A stretch of 64,000 nucleotides of DNA from an uncultured Lachnospiraceae bacterium (GTDB lineage: Bacteria > Bacillota > Clostridia > Lachnospirales > Lachnospiraceae), in assembly GCA_902798585.1 (NCBI GenBank), contig CADBXF010000011.1, positions 32,051-96,050 on the forward strand. Reading direction: 5' to 3'. Made by a program: the position numbers and the translations under genes. Numbering within the stretch: the stretch's first letter is position 1; each line of letters starts with the position of its first letter. Below are positions 49,657-59,610 of this stretch, in pieces. The notes beneath the pieces are model-generated. The model worked only from the letters and a program-made list of their open reading frames with translations. It searched no databases and was not told where the DNA came from.

Positions 49657-52600
49657 ATGGCAATACGGTTTATTATCGGCTCGTCAGCGGCAAACAACCG
49701 GAAGCGGTTGCTTGGGGAGATGCTTGCGAAAAGTTCGGAAAGAACTTCGGAAGTCTTTTTCTTTGTGCCCGAACAGGCGAACCTGGATGCTGAGAGAGAC
49801 CTCTGCGCGATGCATGAGGGCGGCTGCGTGATGAATATCGACATCGTAAGTTTCCGCCGTCTCGCATACCGTCTTGTCGATGAGCTCGGAGACCGGATTC
49901 CTCCGGTGCTCGACGAGATCGGCAAGAGCCTTCTGCTGGAGAAGGTGATGACCGAGCATGAGAGCGAGATGCCGATGTTCGGCGGCAAAGTCAACAAGAC
50001 CGGATTTGTATGGGAAGTGAAATCGCTTCTGTCCGAGCTCGTGAATTTTGAGGTCTCCGCGGAGGAACTTCGGGAAGCCGCCGACCGCGCGGCTTCGGAG
50101 GATGTAATGCTGGCGCGCAAGCTGGCGGAGATGTCGGATGTCTATCGATGGTTTCGCGACCGGTGCGGGGAGAACCGCATTATGGAGGTGGACATTTACC
50201 GCGCGATGATTCCGCTTGTCCGCGAGTCGCAGCGCCTTGTCGGAAGCACCTTGTATTTTGACGGATATACCGGATTTACGCCGACGCAGATCAGCCTGCT
50301 CCGGGAGATGTACCGCCGGTGTCGCGATATGGTATTTACCGTTACTGTCGACCCTGCGGAGCTTGCGGAGGGTGCCGACAGAACGCCATGCTTCCGTATC
50401 TCGCGGGAGATGATTTCCTCGCTTCGCAGGATGGCGGAGGAGACCGGAGATTTTGATGTTACATACGAGGTCGCCGAAGGAGAGGAGCCGGACGAAGTTT
50501 GTGCTCCCGCGCTGGTATACCTGCGGAAGTCGTTGTTCCGCCGCAGAATAAGCTCCTTTGCGGGGGATTTTTCGCAAGCAATTCATCTGCGGGAATCGTC
50601 CGACCGTGCATCCGAGGTGAAGGAGACGGTTCTTGATATTGTGCATTCCGTGCGGAAGGAAGGCTGCCGCTACGGAGAAATAGGCGTTGTCTGCGGGGAT
50701 GTTCCGACCTATGCCGAACTGCTTCGAAGAGAGCTTACGACTGCCGGCGTGCCGTTTTTTATCGATACGACATCCGAGGTTACGGACAATGCGCTTGTCG
50801 ATTATCTTCGGAGCCTCCTTCGGATGATCGGAACCGATATGCGGACGGACTGTGTCATGCGCTGGCTGCGCAATCCCCTGCAGAGCTATGATCCGGACCG
50901 GTTGTCGTATCTCGAAAATTTCCTGATTGCAAGAGGAATCCGTGGTCGGTCGATGTGGGAACGGGGATTTGCAGGGGATTACGGCGGAAAGCATACGACG
51001 GACGCCTCGCGGTGCATCGCGCTTGCGAAGGAGGTCTGGCAATCGATTCGCGGGGTCTCGGAAGTATTGCGCGACCGGACGGCGGATGTGTGCACGAAGA
51101 CGAAGGCTCTCACGGCATTTCTGGAAGAGCAGGGAATCGCGGAGAGGACGGAGGCGATAGCGGGCGCATTGATGAAGGAAGATGTCCCGTGGCACGGCCG
51201 CAGGTCGAGAGAATATATGTCGGTTTACCGCGCAGTGATGGATTTGTTTGAGCGCATGTGCGAGCTGATGCCCTCGCAGGAGATTTCGCTTGCGGAGTAT
51301 ACGGAGCTGTGCGACGCCGGTTTTGCGGAGATGCGGCTCGGCGTAATCCCGCCGGAGTCGGACTGCATTATGATAGGCGATCGTAAGAGATCGCGTATCG
51401 GCAGGGTGAAGAAGCTCTTTTTCCTCGGATTCAACGAAGGGTTTGTGCCCGGAGTGCCCCACGGCAGCATTTTGCTTAACGAAAGAGAGCGGGAGATTCT
51501 CAAAAACCACTGTAACCTTGCTTTGTCCGACACGGAGAAGGAAGCGCTGGACACGGAGGAATTCTATGTGTTCCTGACGCTTCAGAAGCCGACGGAATCC
51601 CTGACGGTCTCCTGGAGTAAGAGCGCTGAAGGCGGTAAGATGCTCGGAAGATCGTATATTCTCCCGAGAATCCTACGACTCTTCCCGAAATGCGAGGTTG
51701 AAGGCGGCCGTGAAGCTTCGTTTGCGGATCGTGTGGCTGCGAACGGCGGCCTGGCGGAGCTGATGCGCAATTACGCTGCCGCATCGGGAAAGCGGACAGA
51801 GGATGTCGCGGACCCGGAGAAACTTGCCGATTATCGTGCATTGTACCACTGGTATTTTGAGGGAGAGAGCGGCGGGGAAGCGCCGGTTTCCCCTGAAATG
51901 CTTGCAAGGGCGGAGAACGGTTTTGCGACAGAGCTGAGAATCTCCGATGAAGCAGCCTCTGCGCTTCATCCCGCAGGGACGATTTATTCGGTATCGCGCA
52001 TGCAAAACTACGCGGAATGTCCGTACCGGCATTTCCTGGAATACGATCTGGCGGTCGAAAACCGCCGCACTTTCGAGCCGTCTCAGCTGGAGACCGGCTC
52101 TGCTTACCATGCCATGACGGAGTATATCGAGGCCCGGCTTTCGGAGCTTCGCGAAGCGGGAGTGACTGTGACGGAGGAGATGCTTGACGCATTGATTGCC
52201 GAGGCCGAGGAAACGGTTCTCGCCGATCCCGCGAACGATTGTTTTGATGCCGATTTCCGCAGCCGCTACCTGATGCATTCGCTTGCGAACAACCTCCGCT
52301 TCAGTGTTCCGCATATGGTACGGCGGACAAACAGCGGAAAATATCGCTTTGCCGGGGCGGAGCAGGAGTTTTCCGTTTCGCTCGGGGAAGGTCGGCTGGT
52401 GGGCAAAATCGACCGGATCGAGCTTGCCAAGGAAGACGGGACGACCTATGTCAAAGTCGTCGATTTCAAGTCCTCCGGCAAGCGGTTCAACAAGGATGCG
52501 GTAGCGGACGGAATGGATTTACAGCTTCCGATTTATCTCCGCGTGAAGGAGCGGGAATTGCAGGCGAAGGGCGTTCGGGCGGTTGCTGCGGCAGGATTTT

Positions 52601-53055
52601 ACGCGCCGCTTTCCGTGACACCCGTCGTCGGTCTGCCCGGGGAGGCCGGCGAAGCCGAGGTCCGGCAGAAGGTGCTCCCGAGAGGATTTTACGCCTGCGA
52701 GGATTCCACCTGCGACAAGACGACGCCGCTTTCGGAGGACCGCTATCTGCAGCAGCTCGACGGCGCGGTGGAGGACGGCGATTATATCTCGGATTCCGTT
52801 TATCTGAAGGCAAAGGGCAAGTCGAGAACATGGGACGGTATCTCCGAGACGGAGATGAAGTCTTTGCTTGATACGGCGGAGAAAGTGATTGCGCAGGAGG
52901 CGGAACAGATTGCAGGCGGTCATATCGCCGTAGAGCCGTACACGCCGAAAGTGTGCGAATACTGTGACAAGGCGGGCATTTGCCGCAAAGATTGCCTTGC
53001 GCGTGTTCCTTACCGGAAGACGGCGGGCGATGGGGACGGAGGTGACGACGAATGA
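49657..53055 (+). CDS. addB: AddAB helicase-nuclease subunit AddB
   Basis: A 1132-residue protein, normal AddB length. ATG 49657 has GGAGGAAGG just upstream; earlier in-frame starts fall in the leader. AddB binds AddA to resect double-strand breaks. Nuclease features are VVDFKSSGKRF near the C-terminus with the Asp-x-Lys pair, and the four iron-sulfur cysteines: ECPYRHF (~788) and CEYCDKAGIC + RKDC (~1105). The N-terminal P-loop that AddB normally has (GxxGxGKS/T) reads IIGSSAANNRKRLL here, so nucleotide binding at that site is probably lost. Its stop overlaps the addA start by 4 nt. Confidence 0.92.
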   Translation: MAIRFIIGSSAANNRKRLLGEMLAKSSERTSEVFFFVPEQANLDAERDLCAMHEGGCVMNIDIVSFRRLAYRLVDELGDRIPPVLDEIGKSLLLEKVMTEHESEMPMFGGKVNKTGFVWEVKSLLSELVNFEVSAEELREAADRAASEDVMLARKLAEMSDVYRWFRDRCGENRIMEVDIYRAMIPLVRESQRLVGSTLYFDGYTGFTPTQISLLREMYRRCRDMVFTVTVDPAELAEGADRTPCFRISREMISSLRRMAEETGDFDVTYEVAEGEEPDEVCAPALVYLRKSLFRRRISSFAGDFSQAIHLRESSDRASEVKETVLDIVHSVRKEGCRYGEIGVVCGDVPTYAELLRRELTTAGVPFFIDTTSEVTDNALVDYLRSLLRMIGTDMRTDCVMRWLRNPLQSYDPDRLSYLENFLIARGIRGRSMWERGFAGDYGGKHTTDASRCIALAKEVWQSIRGVSEVLRDRTADVCTKTKALTAFLEEQGIAERTEAIAGALMKEDVPWHGRRSREYMSVYRAVMDLFERMCELMPSQEISLAEYTELCDAGFAEMRLGVIPPESDCIMIGDRKRSRIGRVKKLFFLGFNEGFVPGVPHGSILLNEREREILKNHCNLALSDTEKEALDTEEFYVFLTLQKPTESLTVSWSKSAEGGKMLGRSYILPRILRLFPKCEVEGGREASFADRVAANGGLAELMRNYAAASGKRTEDVADPEKLADYRALYHWYFEGESGGEAPVSPEMLARAENGFATELRISDEAASALHPAGTIYSVSRMQNYAECPYRHFLEYDLAVENRRTFEPSQLETGSAYHAMTEYIEARLSELREAGVTVTEEMLDALIAEAEETVLADPANDCFDADFRSRYLMHSLANNLRFSVPHMVRRTNSGKYRFAGAEQEFSVSLGEGRLVGKIDRIELAKEDGTTYVKVVDFKSSGKRFNKDAVADGMDLQLPIYLRVKERELQAKGVRAVAAAGFYAPLSVTPVVGLPGEAGEAEVRQKVLPRGFYACEDSTCDKTTPLSEDRYLQQLDGAVEDGDYISDSVYLKAKGKSRTWDGISETEMKSLLDTAEKVIAQEAEQIAGGHIAVEPYTPKVCEYCDKAGICRKDCLARVPYRKTAGDGDGGDDE

Positions 53056-56000
53056 GTTTCACCGAACAACAGATTCAGGCGATGGAGGCCGGTGTCGGCA
53101 ATGTGCTGGTTTCCGCAGCTGCGGGATCCGGCAAGACACGCGTTGTAATCGAGCGGATTTTGCGCGCCGTTATGCGCAGGGAGAATCCCGTCGACATTGA
53201 TCGGATGTTGATTGTGACATTCACGCGTAACGCGGCCAATGAACTCCGAACCCGCATCGCAGATGCGATGGAAAAGGCGCTTTGGGATGACCCCGACAAC
53301 GAACGGCTGCAGAAGCAGGCGAGAAATGCGCAGTTTGCCAAGATTTCGACAATCGACAGTTTTTGTCAGACGGTGGTCCGCCGGTATTTCCACAAGGCGG
53401 ATCTGGATCCTTCCTTCCGGCTTCTCGACGAGAGCGAGGGTAAAGCGCTTCAGGAGAGAGCGCTGAACTCTGTTCTGGAGAAAGCGTATGAGACTGCGGA
53501 TCCGGAGTTTCTGTCGCTTGCAGCGGCCTACGGCGGAAAAACAGGGGATTCGGAGCTTGTGGAGCGAATCAACGAGCTGGCTGCCAAATGCGACAGCGAC
53601 CCTTTCCCCGAAGACTGGCTCACAGATAAACTTGCATTGTATGAATCGGCGTCGGAGGACGGCGGTTTGTTCCTTGCGGAAATCGTGGAAAACCGCAGAG
53701 CGATATTGTCCGCCTGGGTGAGAAAGGCGGAGCGTGTCGCGGATGCCTGCGGCGAACCCGGCATGCCCGGGGTATATGAGGAGACGCTTCGAAACGATCT
53801 CTCCGTCGCGGAAAGAGTGCTCGCCGCCGCCACGCCGCAGGAGTACCTTGCGGAAGTGCTTCGCATGCCCGAGTGGCAGCGACTCTCCACGAAGAAGTGT
53901 GACTGTGACCCGGAGCAAAAAGACATTGTCAAGACGATTCGCGACGGGCTTAAGGCAGCGTTTAAGACTGCCGCCGATGAAGCTGCGGGGCTTGCGGCAG
54001 GGACAGCGGAGCTGCAACAGAGGTGCATTCCGCAGCTGCGCTGCCTTTGCGGGCTCGTACGAGAGTACCGCAGGGAGTACCGCGCGCTCCAGAAGGAGGC
54101 CAACGCCTACGATTTTTCTGCGATTGCGCACATCGCACTCACGATTCTTCTCGATGAAAACCGCAGACCGACTGCGGAGGCGGTGGCGATGAGCCGCGAA
54201 TTCGAGGAGATTATGATTGACGAATACCAGGATTCCAACCTGTTGCAGGAGTATCTGCTCGGGGCCGTGACTCACATGGTTGACGGCAAGCCGAATCTCT
54301 TTATGGTCGGCGACAGCAAACAGAGCATTTACAAGTTCCGACAGGCCAGGCCGGAGCTGTTTCTCGGCAAATGCGCGGATTTTACGGCAGACCCTTCCCA
54401 CGGAACGCGAATCGACCTGCAGATGAATTTCCGAAGCAACGAGGCCGTGATTTCGTCCGTAAACCGTGTATGCGGTCGCATGATGCAGGCGCAGGTAGGC
54501 GGAATCGATTACGACGAGCGGGCACAGTTGTACTACGGCGGCGGGTATGATACAACAGGCGAATGCGGCAATCCGGCATACCGGAGTGAATATCTGCTGA
54601 TTGGCGCCGCCGAGGATGCGGTTTCCGCGGAATGTAACGCGATTGCAAAAAAAATTGCGGAGCTTACCGACCCCGTGACCGGACTTACGGTCGGCAAGGA
54701 GAACCCGCATATTGCGACCTACGGAGATATCGCCGTTTTGACGCGTTCCAAGAGTGCGGTCGCGACGCGGTTAATCGGCACCCTGCGGAAAGCGGGAATC
54801 CCCGTGATTTCCTCGGACTCCAAGGGATATTATGACATTCCGGAGGTGGATGCCGTCATCTCGATGCTTCGCCTTTTGGACAATCCGCTGCAGGAGATTC
54901 CGATGGTGACGGTGCTGACCTCGCCGGTGTTCGCATTTTCCGCGGATGAGCTTGCGGCTCTCCGGTTGCGTGCCAAAGCGCAGGCTGACAGCGGAAAGGC
55001 GCCGTATTTCTACACGGTTATGCGGCAGCTTGCAGAAGGTTCGGATTATCCTGCGGAGGAAGCAGGGGAGCAGGCGACCGGCGGAGACCGGACGGATGCC
55101 TTTCCGAAGGATACAGCGGACGGTGTTCTCCGCGAAAAATGCATTCGCTTTTTCGAAGTATACGACCGCCTTAGAAAGCATACAGCTTATCTGTCCGCCG
55201 CGGAATTGATTGAGGAATTTTTCGCGGCAACCCGTTTCTGTGAGCTCTGTGCGGCTATGCCCGGCGGGGATACGGCTTCGGATAATCTGAATCAGCTTCT
55301 GGTAAAGGCGAGAAACACACAGGCGACGATGACCGGCAATCTCCGGGACTTCCTCGGCTGTGTCGATTCGGTGCGCAAATGGAAACTGACCGTGACGGAC
55401 GATTCCTCCGCGGATTCCACGGGGGCGGTTCAATGGATGACAATTCACGGCAGTAAAGGCCTGGAGTATCCGATTGTGATTCTGGCGGATACCGCAAGGG
55501 CATTCAACACCTCCGACACAAAGCGGGAGCTGATTCTTCACGACGACCTCGGATTCGGACCGCAGGTTTATTTTACGGAGGAGCGGCTCAAGTATCCGAC
55601 GACGGCGAAGCAGGCGATAGCGCAGAAGCTTCTCCGCGAACTGTACGGCGAGGAATTGCGTCTTCTGTATGTTGCAATGACGCGTGCAAAGGAGAAACTG
55701 ATTGTCACCGGAAGCTCGAGGAGCTCGGCGAGATCCAAATTCCGTACGCCGTTCCTCAAGGATTATTTCTACAGCGGCGAGAAGCTGTCATACGCGGAAC
55801 TGATGCGCGGGACGCAGAATTATCAATACCTGTTGCTCGCGGCAGTATTCCGCGACCTCCCGGAACAGACCGTGCTTCATCTGTGCGATGCTGCGGATGA
55901 GGGAGAAGAAGCGCTCGCGCAGACGGATGTATGGGATGTGCGGGTGGTTAAGGAGTCGGCAGCGCTTGTAACCGGGGAGAACAGCCCGAAAGAAGACGCT

Positions 56001-56876
56001 GCATTGCCGGATTTGTCCGGACGGATTGCGGCGCTCAGGGAGGCTTCGGAATATCGATACGCAGGGCGCAATGCGGATTTGCCCGTGAAGCTGAGCGTCT
56101 CGTATCTCAAGAAGGTTGCATATCTCGAGAAGGAGGCCGAGGCGGAGGCGCGCGAGCGCGCAGACGGTACACGGTATCTGACGGAGGACTGGAATTCGCA
56201 GGAGAACGCGGAGATATCGAAAGCCGTGCGGCAGAACGAAGAGGCGAGGAGTGCGGAGAAACAGAGCATTGACGGTCAGTCTGCGGGGAAATCCACGGAA
56301 GGAAAGCCTGCGGATTCCGCTTGTGCATCGGCGGACAACGGCGGTGCGGACTACGGTACGCTTGTACACCGTGTATTGCAGCTTCACGATTACCGTATCC
56401 CGTGCACCGTGGCTGCATGCAGAGAGGAGCTGGAGACTATGGCCGGAAGGCGTCAGATAGCGCCGGAGGATGTCGGAAAGCTTGCTCCGGAGCGGTTCAC
56501 GGCATTTTACGAGAGTCCGCTCGGACAGCGGATGAAGTGTGCGGCCGAGAGCGGAAGACTGCGCAGAGAGCGACCGTTTGTTATGACGATTCCCGCGACG
56601 ATGTATGATGCGAATGCGTCTTCGGAGGAGACAATTCTTCTGCAGGGCGTGATCGATGCCTATTTCGAGGAGAATGACGGAATCGTTTTGGTGGATTACA
56701 AAACCGACCGTGTTCCGGAGGACGGAGGGGAGGCTGTTTTGCTTCGCCGGTATGAGAAGCAGCTCGAGTTATATGCAGATGCCATAACGCGGGCCTGCGG
56801 AATCCGTGTCAAAGAGAAGATAATCTACTCCTTCGCACTTAACAAATCGATTCCAATCGGGTATAATAAAAACTGA
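53052..56876 (+). CDS. addA: AddAB helicase-nuclease subunit AddA
   Basis: A 1274-residue UvrD-type helicase with a RecB nuclease domain. Walker A SAAAGSGKTRVV (~20-31), MIDEYQDSN (motif II), VGDSKQSIYKFRQARPELF (motif III), TIHGSKGLEYPIVIL (motif V) and VAMTRAKEKL (motif VI) are in order. The nuclease near the C-terminus has DYGTLVHRVLQ, GVIDAYFEENDGIVLVDYKTD and the QLELYADAI segment. It unwinds and cuts DNA ends for RecA loading. A hydrophilic stretch (~1050-1090) rich in Glu, Ser and Ala separates the helicase and nuclease parts. ATGA overlap with addB. Confidence 0.96.
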   Translation: MSFTEQQIQAMEAGVGNVLVSAAAGSGKTRVVIERILRAVMRRENPVDIDRMLIVTFTRNAANELRTRIADAMEKALWDDPDNERLQKQARNAQFAKISTIDSFCQTVVRRYFHKADLDPSFRLLDESEGKALQERALNSVLEKAYETADPEFLSLAAAYGGKTGDSELVERINELAAKCDSDPFPEDWLTDKLALYESASEDGGLFLAEIVENRRAILSAWVRKAERVADACGEPGMPGVYEETLRNDLSVAERVLAAATPQEYLAEVLRMPEWQRLSTKKCDCDPEQKDIVKTIRDGLKAAFKTAADEAAGLAAGTAELQQRCIPQLRCLCGLVREYRREYRALQKEANAYDFSAIAHIALTILLDENRRPTAEAVAMSREFEEIMIDEYQDSNLLQEYLLGAVTHMVDGKPNLFMVGDSKQSIYKFRQARPELFLGKCADFTADPSHGTRIDLQMNFRSNEAVISSVNRVCGRMMQAQVGGIDYDERAQLYYGGGYDTTGECGNPAYRSEYLLIGAAEDAVSAECNAIAKKIAELTDPVTGLTVGKENPHIATYGDIAVLTRSKSAVATRLIGTLRKAGIPVISSDSKGYYDIPEVDAVISMLRLLDNPLQEIPMVTVLTSPVFAFSADELAALRLRAKAQADSGKAPYFYTVMRQLAEGSDYPAEEAGEQATGGDRTDAFPKDTADGVLREKCIRFFEVYDRLRKHTAYLSAAELIEEFFAATRFCELCAAMPGGDTASDNLNQLLVKARNTQATMTGNLRDFLGCVDSVRKWKLTVTDDSSADSTGAVQWMTIHGSKGLEYPIVILADTARAFNTSDTKRELILHDDLGFGPQVYFTEERLKYPTTAKQAIAQKLLRELYGEELRLLYVAMTRAKEKLIVTGSSRSSARSKFRTPFLKDYFYSGEKLSYAELMRGTQNYQYLLLAAVFRDLPEQTVLHLCDAADEGEEALAQTDVWDVRVVKESAALVTGENSPKEDAALPDLSGRIAALREASEYRYAGRNADLPVKLSVSYLKKVAYLEKEAEAEARERADGTRYLTEDWNSQENAEISKAVRQNEEARSAEKQSIDGQSAGKSTEGKPADSACASADNGGADYGTLVHRVLQLHDYRIPCTVAACREELETMAGRRQIAPEDVGKLAPERFTAFYESPLGQRMKCAAESGRLRRERPFVMTIPATMYDANASSEETILLQGVIDAYFEENDGIVLVDYKTDRVPEDGGEAVLLRRYEKQLELYADAITRACGIRVKEKIIYSFALNKSIPIGYNKN
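56839..56867 (+). promoter_or_regulatory. Promoter inside the end of addA for the downstream kinase gene
   Basis: TTAACA (56839-56844), 17-nt spacer, TATAAT (56862-56867): one mismatch from consensus in total. It is about 75 nt before the GTG start of the next gene. Confidence 0.75.
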
Positions 56877-56943
56877 GCGTTTATTCGGAAAGGGCGGCTG
56901 TGTCCGGCAGACTGACTGCGGGCGGCTGTGGAGGAATTATTCT

Positions 56944-57873
56944 GTGAGAGAAAAGATGTTGTTTGTTTACAATCCCAATGCGGGAACAAAGAAGATTGTC
57001 CCCAAGTTGAACGATGTTGTCTACGAGCTGATCGATGACAATTGCGACCTTGTCATTTCGCCGACACGCAAGCGGAACGATGCAAAAGAAGCCGTAATTT
57101 CCTACCTGAACGAAGGATATTGCGTCAAGGTGGTATGCTCCGGCGGCGACGGAACGCTGCATGAAGTCGTCGAGGGTATGATGGAGTGCGCCCCGGAGAA
57201 GCGCGTCCCGATTGTTTATCTGCCGGCCGGAAGCACGAATGACTTCGGGTATTCCATGTGCCTTCCGAAGGATGTTGTCGAGGCAGCCAAGCTGTCCAAG
57301 ACCGGAATGCAGTATCCCTGCGACATCGGATGCTTCAACGGTAAATATGTCGTTTATACGGCGGCATTCGGACTGTTCTCCGATGTTTCCTACGCGACAT
57401 CGCAGTCCATGAAAAATATATTCGGACATGCGGCGTATGTGCTGAACGGAGCGGGGGCGCTTACGAATATCGAGTCCGTTTCGGCGACAATCACACTGCC
57501 GGACGAGACCATCGAGGGCACTTTCATCATGGGAATGGTGGTGAGCGCGTCGTCCATCGGGGGATTCCGCGGAATCACCGGGCCGGATGTGCGCCTCAAC
57601 GACGGCAAGTACGAGCTTTTTCTGATTCGCGAGCCCGGCCCGCTTCAGGTTGCAGGCCTTTTGAACGATGTCCGGAAGGGCAATTTCGACAATCCGCTGA
57701 TTGTATTCCGCCACATTTCCGAGGCAGAGTTTGACTTTGAAGAGGAAGTCGCATGGACCATCGACGGGGAATACGGCGGCACCTGCCTGCAGGCGCACAT
57801 GTCCGTCAAGAAGCAGGCGGTTACCTTTATGGCGCCGCGCGATTTGATGGGGCTGCTGGCAATCAACAAGTAA
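56944..57873 (+). CDS. Diacylglycerol kinase-family lipid kinase (DgkB/YegS type)
   Basis: A 309-residue protein starting at GTG 56944, 9 nt after GGAGG (56930-56934); ATG 56956 is in frame but has poorer spacing. LFVYNPNAGTK begins the catalytic domain, CSGGDGTLHEVVEGM is the nucleotide-binding GGDG loop, and PAGSTNDFGYSM matches the G(S/T)xNDF motif of lipid kinases. The C-terminal half has the FxDGE-like WTIDGEYGG. It likely phosphorylates diacylglycerol or another lipid at the membrane, recycling it to phospholipid. It is a single-gene unit. Confidence 0.87.
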   Translation: MREKMLFVYNPNAGTKKIVPKLNDVVYELIDDNCDLVISPTRKRNDAKEAVISYLNEGYCVKVVCSGGDGTLHEVVEGMMECAPEKRVPIVYLPAGSTNDFGYSMCLPKDVVEAAKLSKTGMQYPCDIGCFNGKYVVYTAAFGLFSDVSYATSQSMKNIFGHAAYVLNGAGALTNIESVSATITLPDETIEGTFIMGMVVSASSIGGFRGITGPDVRLNDGKYELFLIREPGPLQVAGLLNDVRKGNFDNPLIVFRHISEAEFDFEEEVAWTIDGEYGGTCLQAHMSVKKQAVTFMAPRDLMGLLAINK

Positions 57874-57876
57874 ATT

Positions 57877-57918
57877 TTTTCCGCGGAGGAGAGTGCTTCT
57901 TTTTCGCGGAAAATCGCT
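57877..57918 (+). terminator. Hairpin after the lipid kinase gene
   Basis: TTTTCCGCG (57877-57885) pairs with CGCGGAAAA (57905-57913) around a 19-nt loop. The T-run that follows (57920-57924) is a few bases away, so it is a weak terminator. Confidence 0.4.
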
Positions 57919-57948
57919 ATTTTTCGCCCACTTCGGGGAGGGAGAGTA

Positions 57949-57977
57949 TTGACATAATCCCCTCGATTGGGTAAGAT
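57949..57977 (+). promoter_or_regulatory. Promoter for xylB
   Basis: TTGACA (57949-57954), 17-nt spacer, TAAGAT (57972-57977). No catabolite-repression (cre) site is obvious nearby. Confidence 0.8.
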
Positions 57978-58049
57978 AGTATTCAGTGGTTTTGTGCGGC
58001 AAAATCACGATAAAGGAAACCATTTTTCATGACACGGAGGGCTGATTTT

Positions 58050-59531
58050 ATGTACTATATCGGTGTGGATTTGGGGACCTCTTCCGTCAAGCTTCTGCTG
58101 ATGGACGGAGAAGGTGCTATCAAGAATATCGTATCCAAGGAGTATCCGCTGTATTTCCCAAAGACCGGATGGTCGGAGCAGAAGCCGGAGGACTGGTGGA
58201 CGCAGATGAAGGCCGGCGTGAAGGAGCTTATTGCCGGTGTTGATGCTTCGCAGGTTGCCGGAATCAGTTTCGGCGGTCAGATGCACGGACTTGTAATCCT
58301 CGATGAGAACGACAATGTTCTTCGCCCCGCGATTTTGTGGAACGACGGTCGTACGCAGGAGGAATGCGATTACCTGAACAATGTAATCGGCCGCGAGAAG
58401 ATCAGCTCGTATACCGCGAACATGGCTCTTACGGGATTTACCGCTCCGAAGCTTTTGTGGGTTAAGAAGAATGAGCCGGAGATTTTTGCAAAGATCTGCA
58501 AGATTATGCTTCCGAAGGATTACCTTGCATACCTTCTCTCCGGTGTACACTGCACGGATGTATCGGATGCGTCCGGAATGCTTTTGTTCGATGTAAAGAA
58601 CAAGTGCTGGTCCAAGGAGATGATCGAGATTGTCGGCATCAAGGAGAGCCAGCTTGCCAAGATTTTCGAGAGCTACGAGGTAGTGGGAACGATTCTTCCC
58701 GCTGTTGCAGAGGAGCTCGGCCTGCCGAAGACCGTGAAGATTATCGCGGGCGCAGGAGACAATGCTGCCGGCGCAGTAGGTACGGGCACGCTTGAGCACG
58801 GTATGTGCAGCGTTTCGCTCGGAACCTCGGGAACCGTGTTTATCGCGACGGACGAATTTGCCGTTGACGACGCCAATGCGATGCATTCCTTCGCACACGC
58901 GAACGGCAAATATCATTTCCTCGGCTGCATGCTTTCCGCTGCTTCCTCGAACAAGTGGTGGATGGATGACATCATCGGAACGAAGGATTACGCTGCAGAG
59001 CAGAAGAACATCAAGGAGATCGGCAGGAACAATGTTTTCTATCTTCCGTACCTGATGGGCGAGCGCACGCCGCACAACAATCCGGATGCAAGAGGATGCT
59101 TCATCGGTATGTCGATGGACACCAAGAGAGAAGACATGACGCTTGCCGTAATGGAGGGCGTTACCTACGCGCTTCGCGATGCCCTTGAGATTGCACGCTC
59201 CTTCGGCGTTAAGATCGAGCGCATCCGTGCAATCGGCGGCGGTGCAAAGAGCCCGCTGTGGTGCAAGGTTCTTGCGAACATCATGAATGTCAAGGTTGAC
59301 AAGATCAACTGCGAAGAGGGCCCCGGCTACGGCGCTGCGATTCTCGCGGCTGTCGGCTGTGGAGAGTATGCTTCCGTAGAGGAGGCTGCAGGCAAGCTGA
59401 TCCGCGTTGTCGACACGATTGAGCAGGATCCTGCGGTTGTCGCCGAGTATGAGAAGAGATATCAGATCTTCCGCTCGCTGTACCCGGCATTGAAGCCGGC
59501 TTTTGCGGAGATTGCGGAAATCAATCGATAA
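58050..59531 (+). CDS. xylB: Xylulokinase
   Basis: A 493-residue FGGY-family kinase. ATG 58050 is 9 nt after GGAGG; ATG 58029 lies before that site. GVDLGTSSVKLLLMD is the first ATP-binding motif, GISFGGQMHGLVILD has the MHG triad typical of xylulokinases, ILWNDGR follows, and GAGDNAAGAVG and AIGGGAKSPLWCK are the second-half nucleotide motifs. It makes xylulose-5-phosphate for the pentose phosphate pathway. No xylose isomerase or transporter is beside it, so the gene is separate from a xyl operon here. Confidence 0.92.
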   Translation: MYYIGVDLGTSSVKLLLMDGEGAIKNIVSKEYPLYFPKTGWSEQKPEDWWTQMKAGVKELIAGVDASQVAGISFGGQMHGLVILDENDNVLRPAILWNDGRTQEECDYLNNVIGREKISSYTANMALTGFTAPKLLWVKKNEPEIFAKICKIMLPKDYLAYLLSGVHCTDVSDASGMLLFDVKNKCWSKEMIEIVGIKESQLAKIFESYEVVGTILPAVAEELGLPKTVKIIAGAGDNAAGAVGTGTLEHGMCSVSLGTSGTVFIATDEFAVDDANAMHSFAHANGKYHFLGCMLSAASSNKWWMDDIIGTKDYAAEQKNIKEIGRNNVFYLPYLMGERTPHNNPDARGCFIGMSMDTKREDMTLAVMEGVTYALRDALEIARSFGVKIERIRAIGGGAKSPLWCKVLANIMNVKVDKINCEEGPGYGAAILAAVGCGEYASVEEAAGKLIRVVDTIEQDPAVVAEYEKRYQIFRSLYPALKPAFAEIAEINR

Positions 59532-59556
59532 TCGGTTGCCATGGAATGAAACACGG

Positions 59557-59586
59557 GAGTTGCCTTCCTTTCACGGAAGGCAACTC
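59557..59586 (+). terminator. 12-bp perfect hairpin after xylB
   Basis: GAGTTGCCTTCC (59557-59568), loop TTTCAC, GGAAGGCAACTC (59575-59586), followed only by TTAT. Termination may be incomplete. Confidence 0.6.
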
Positions 59587-59610
59587 TTATGCACATTTTG
59601 GAGAATTGTT

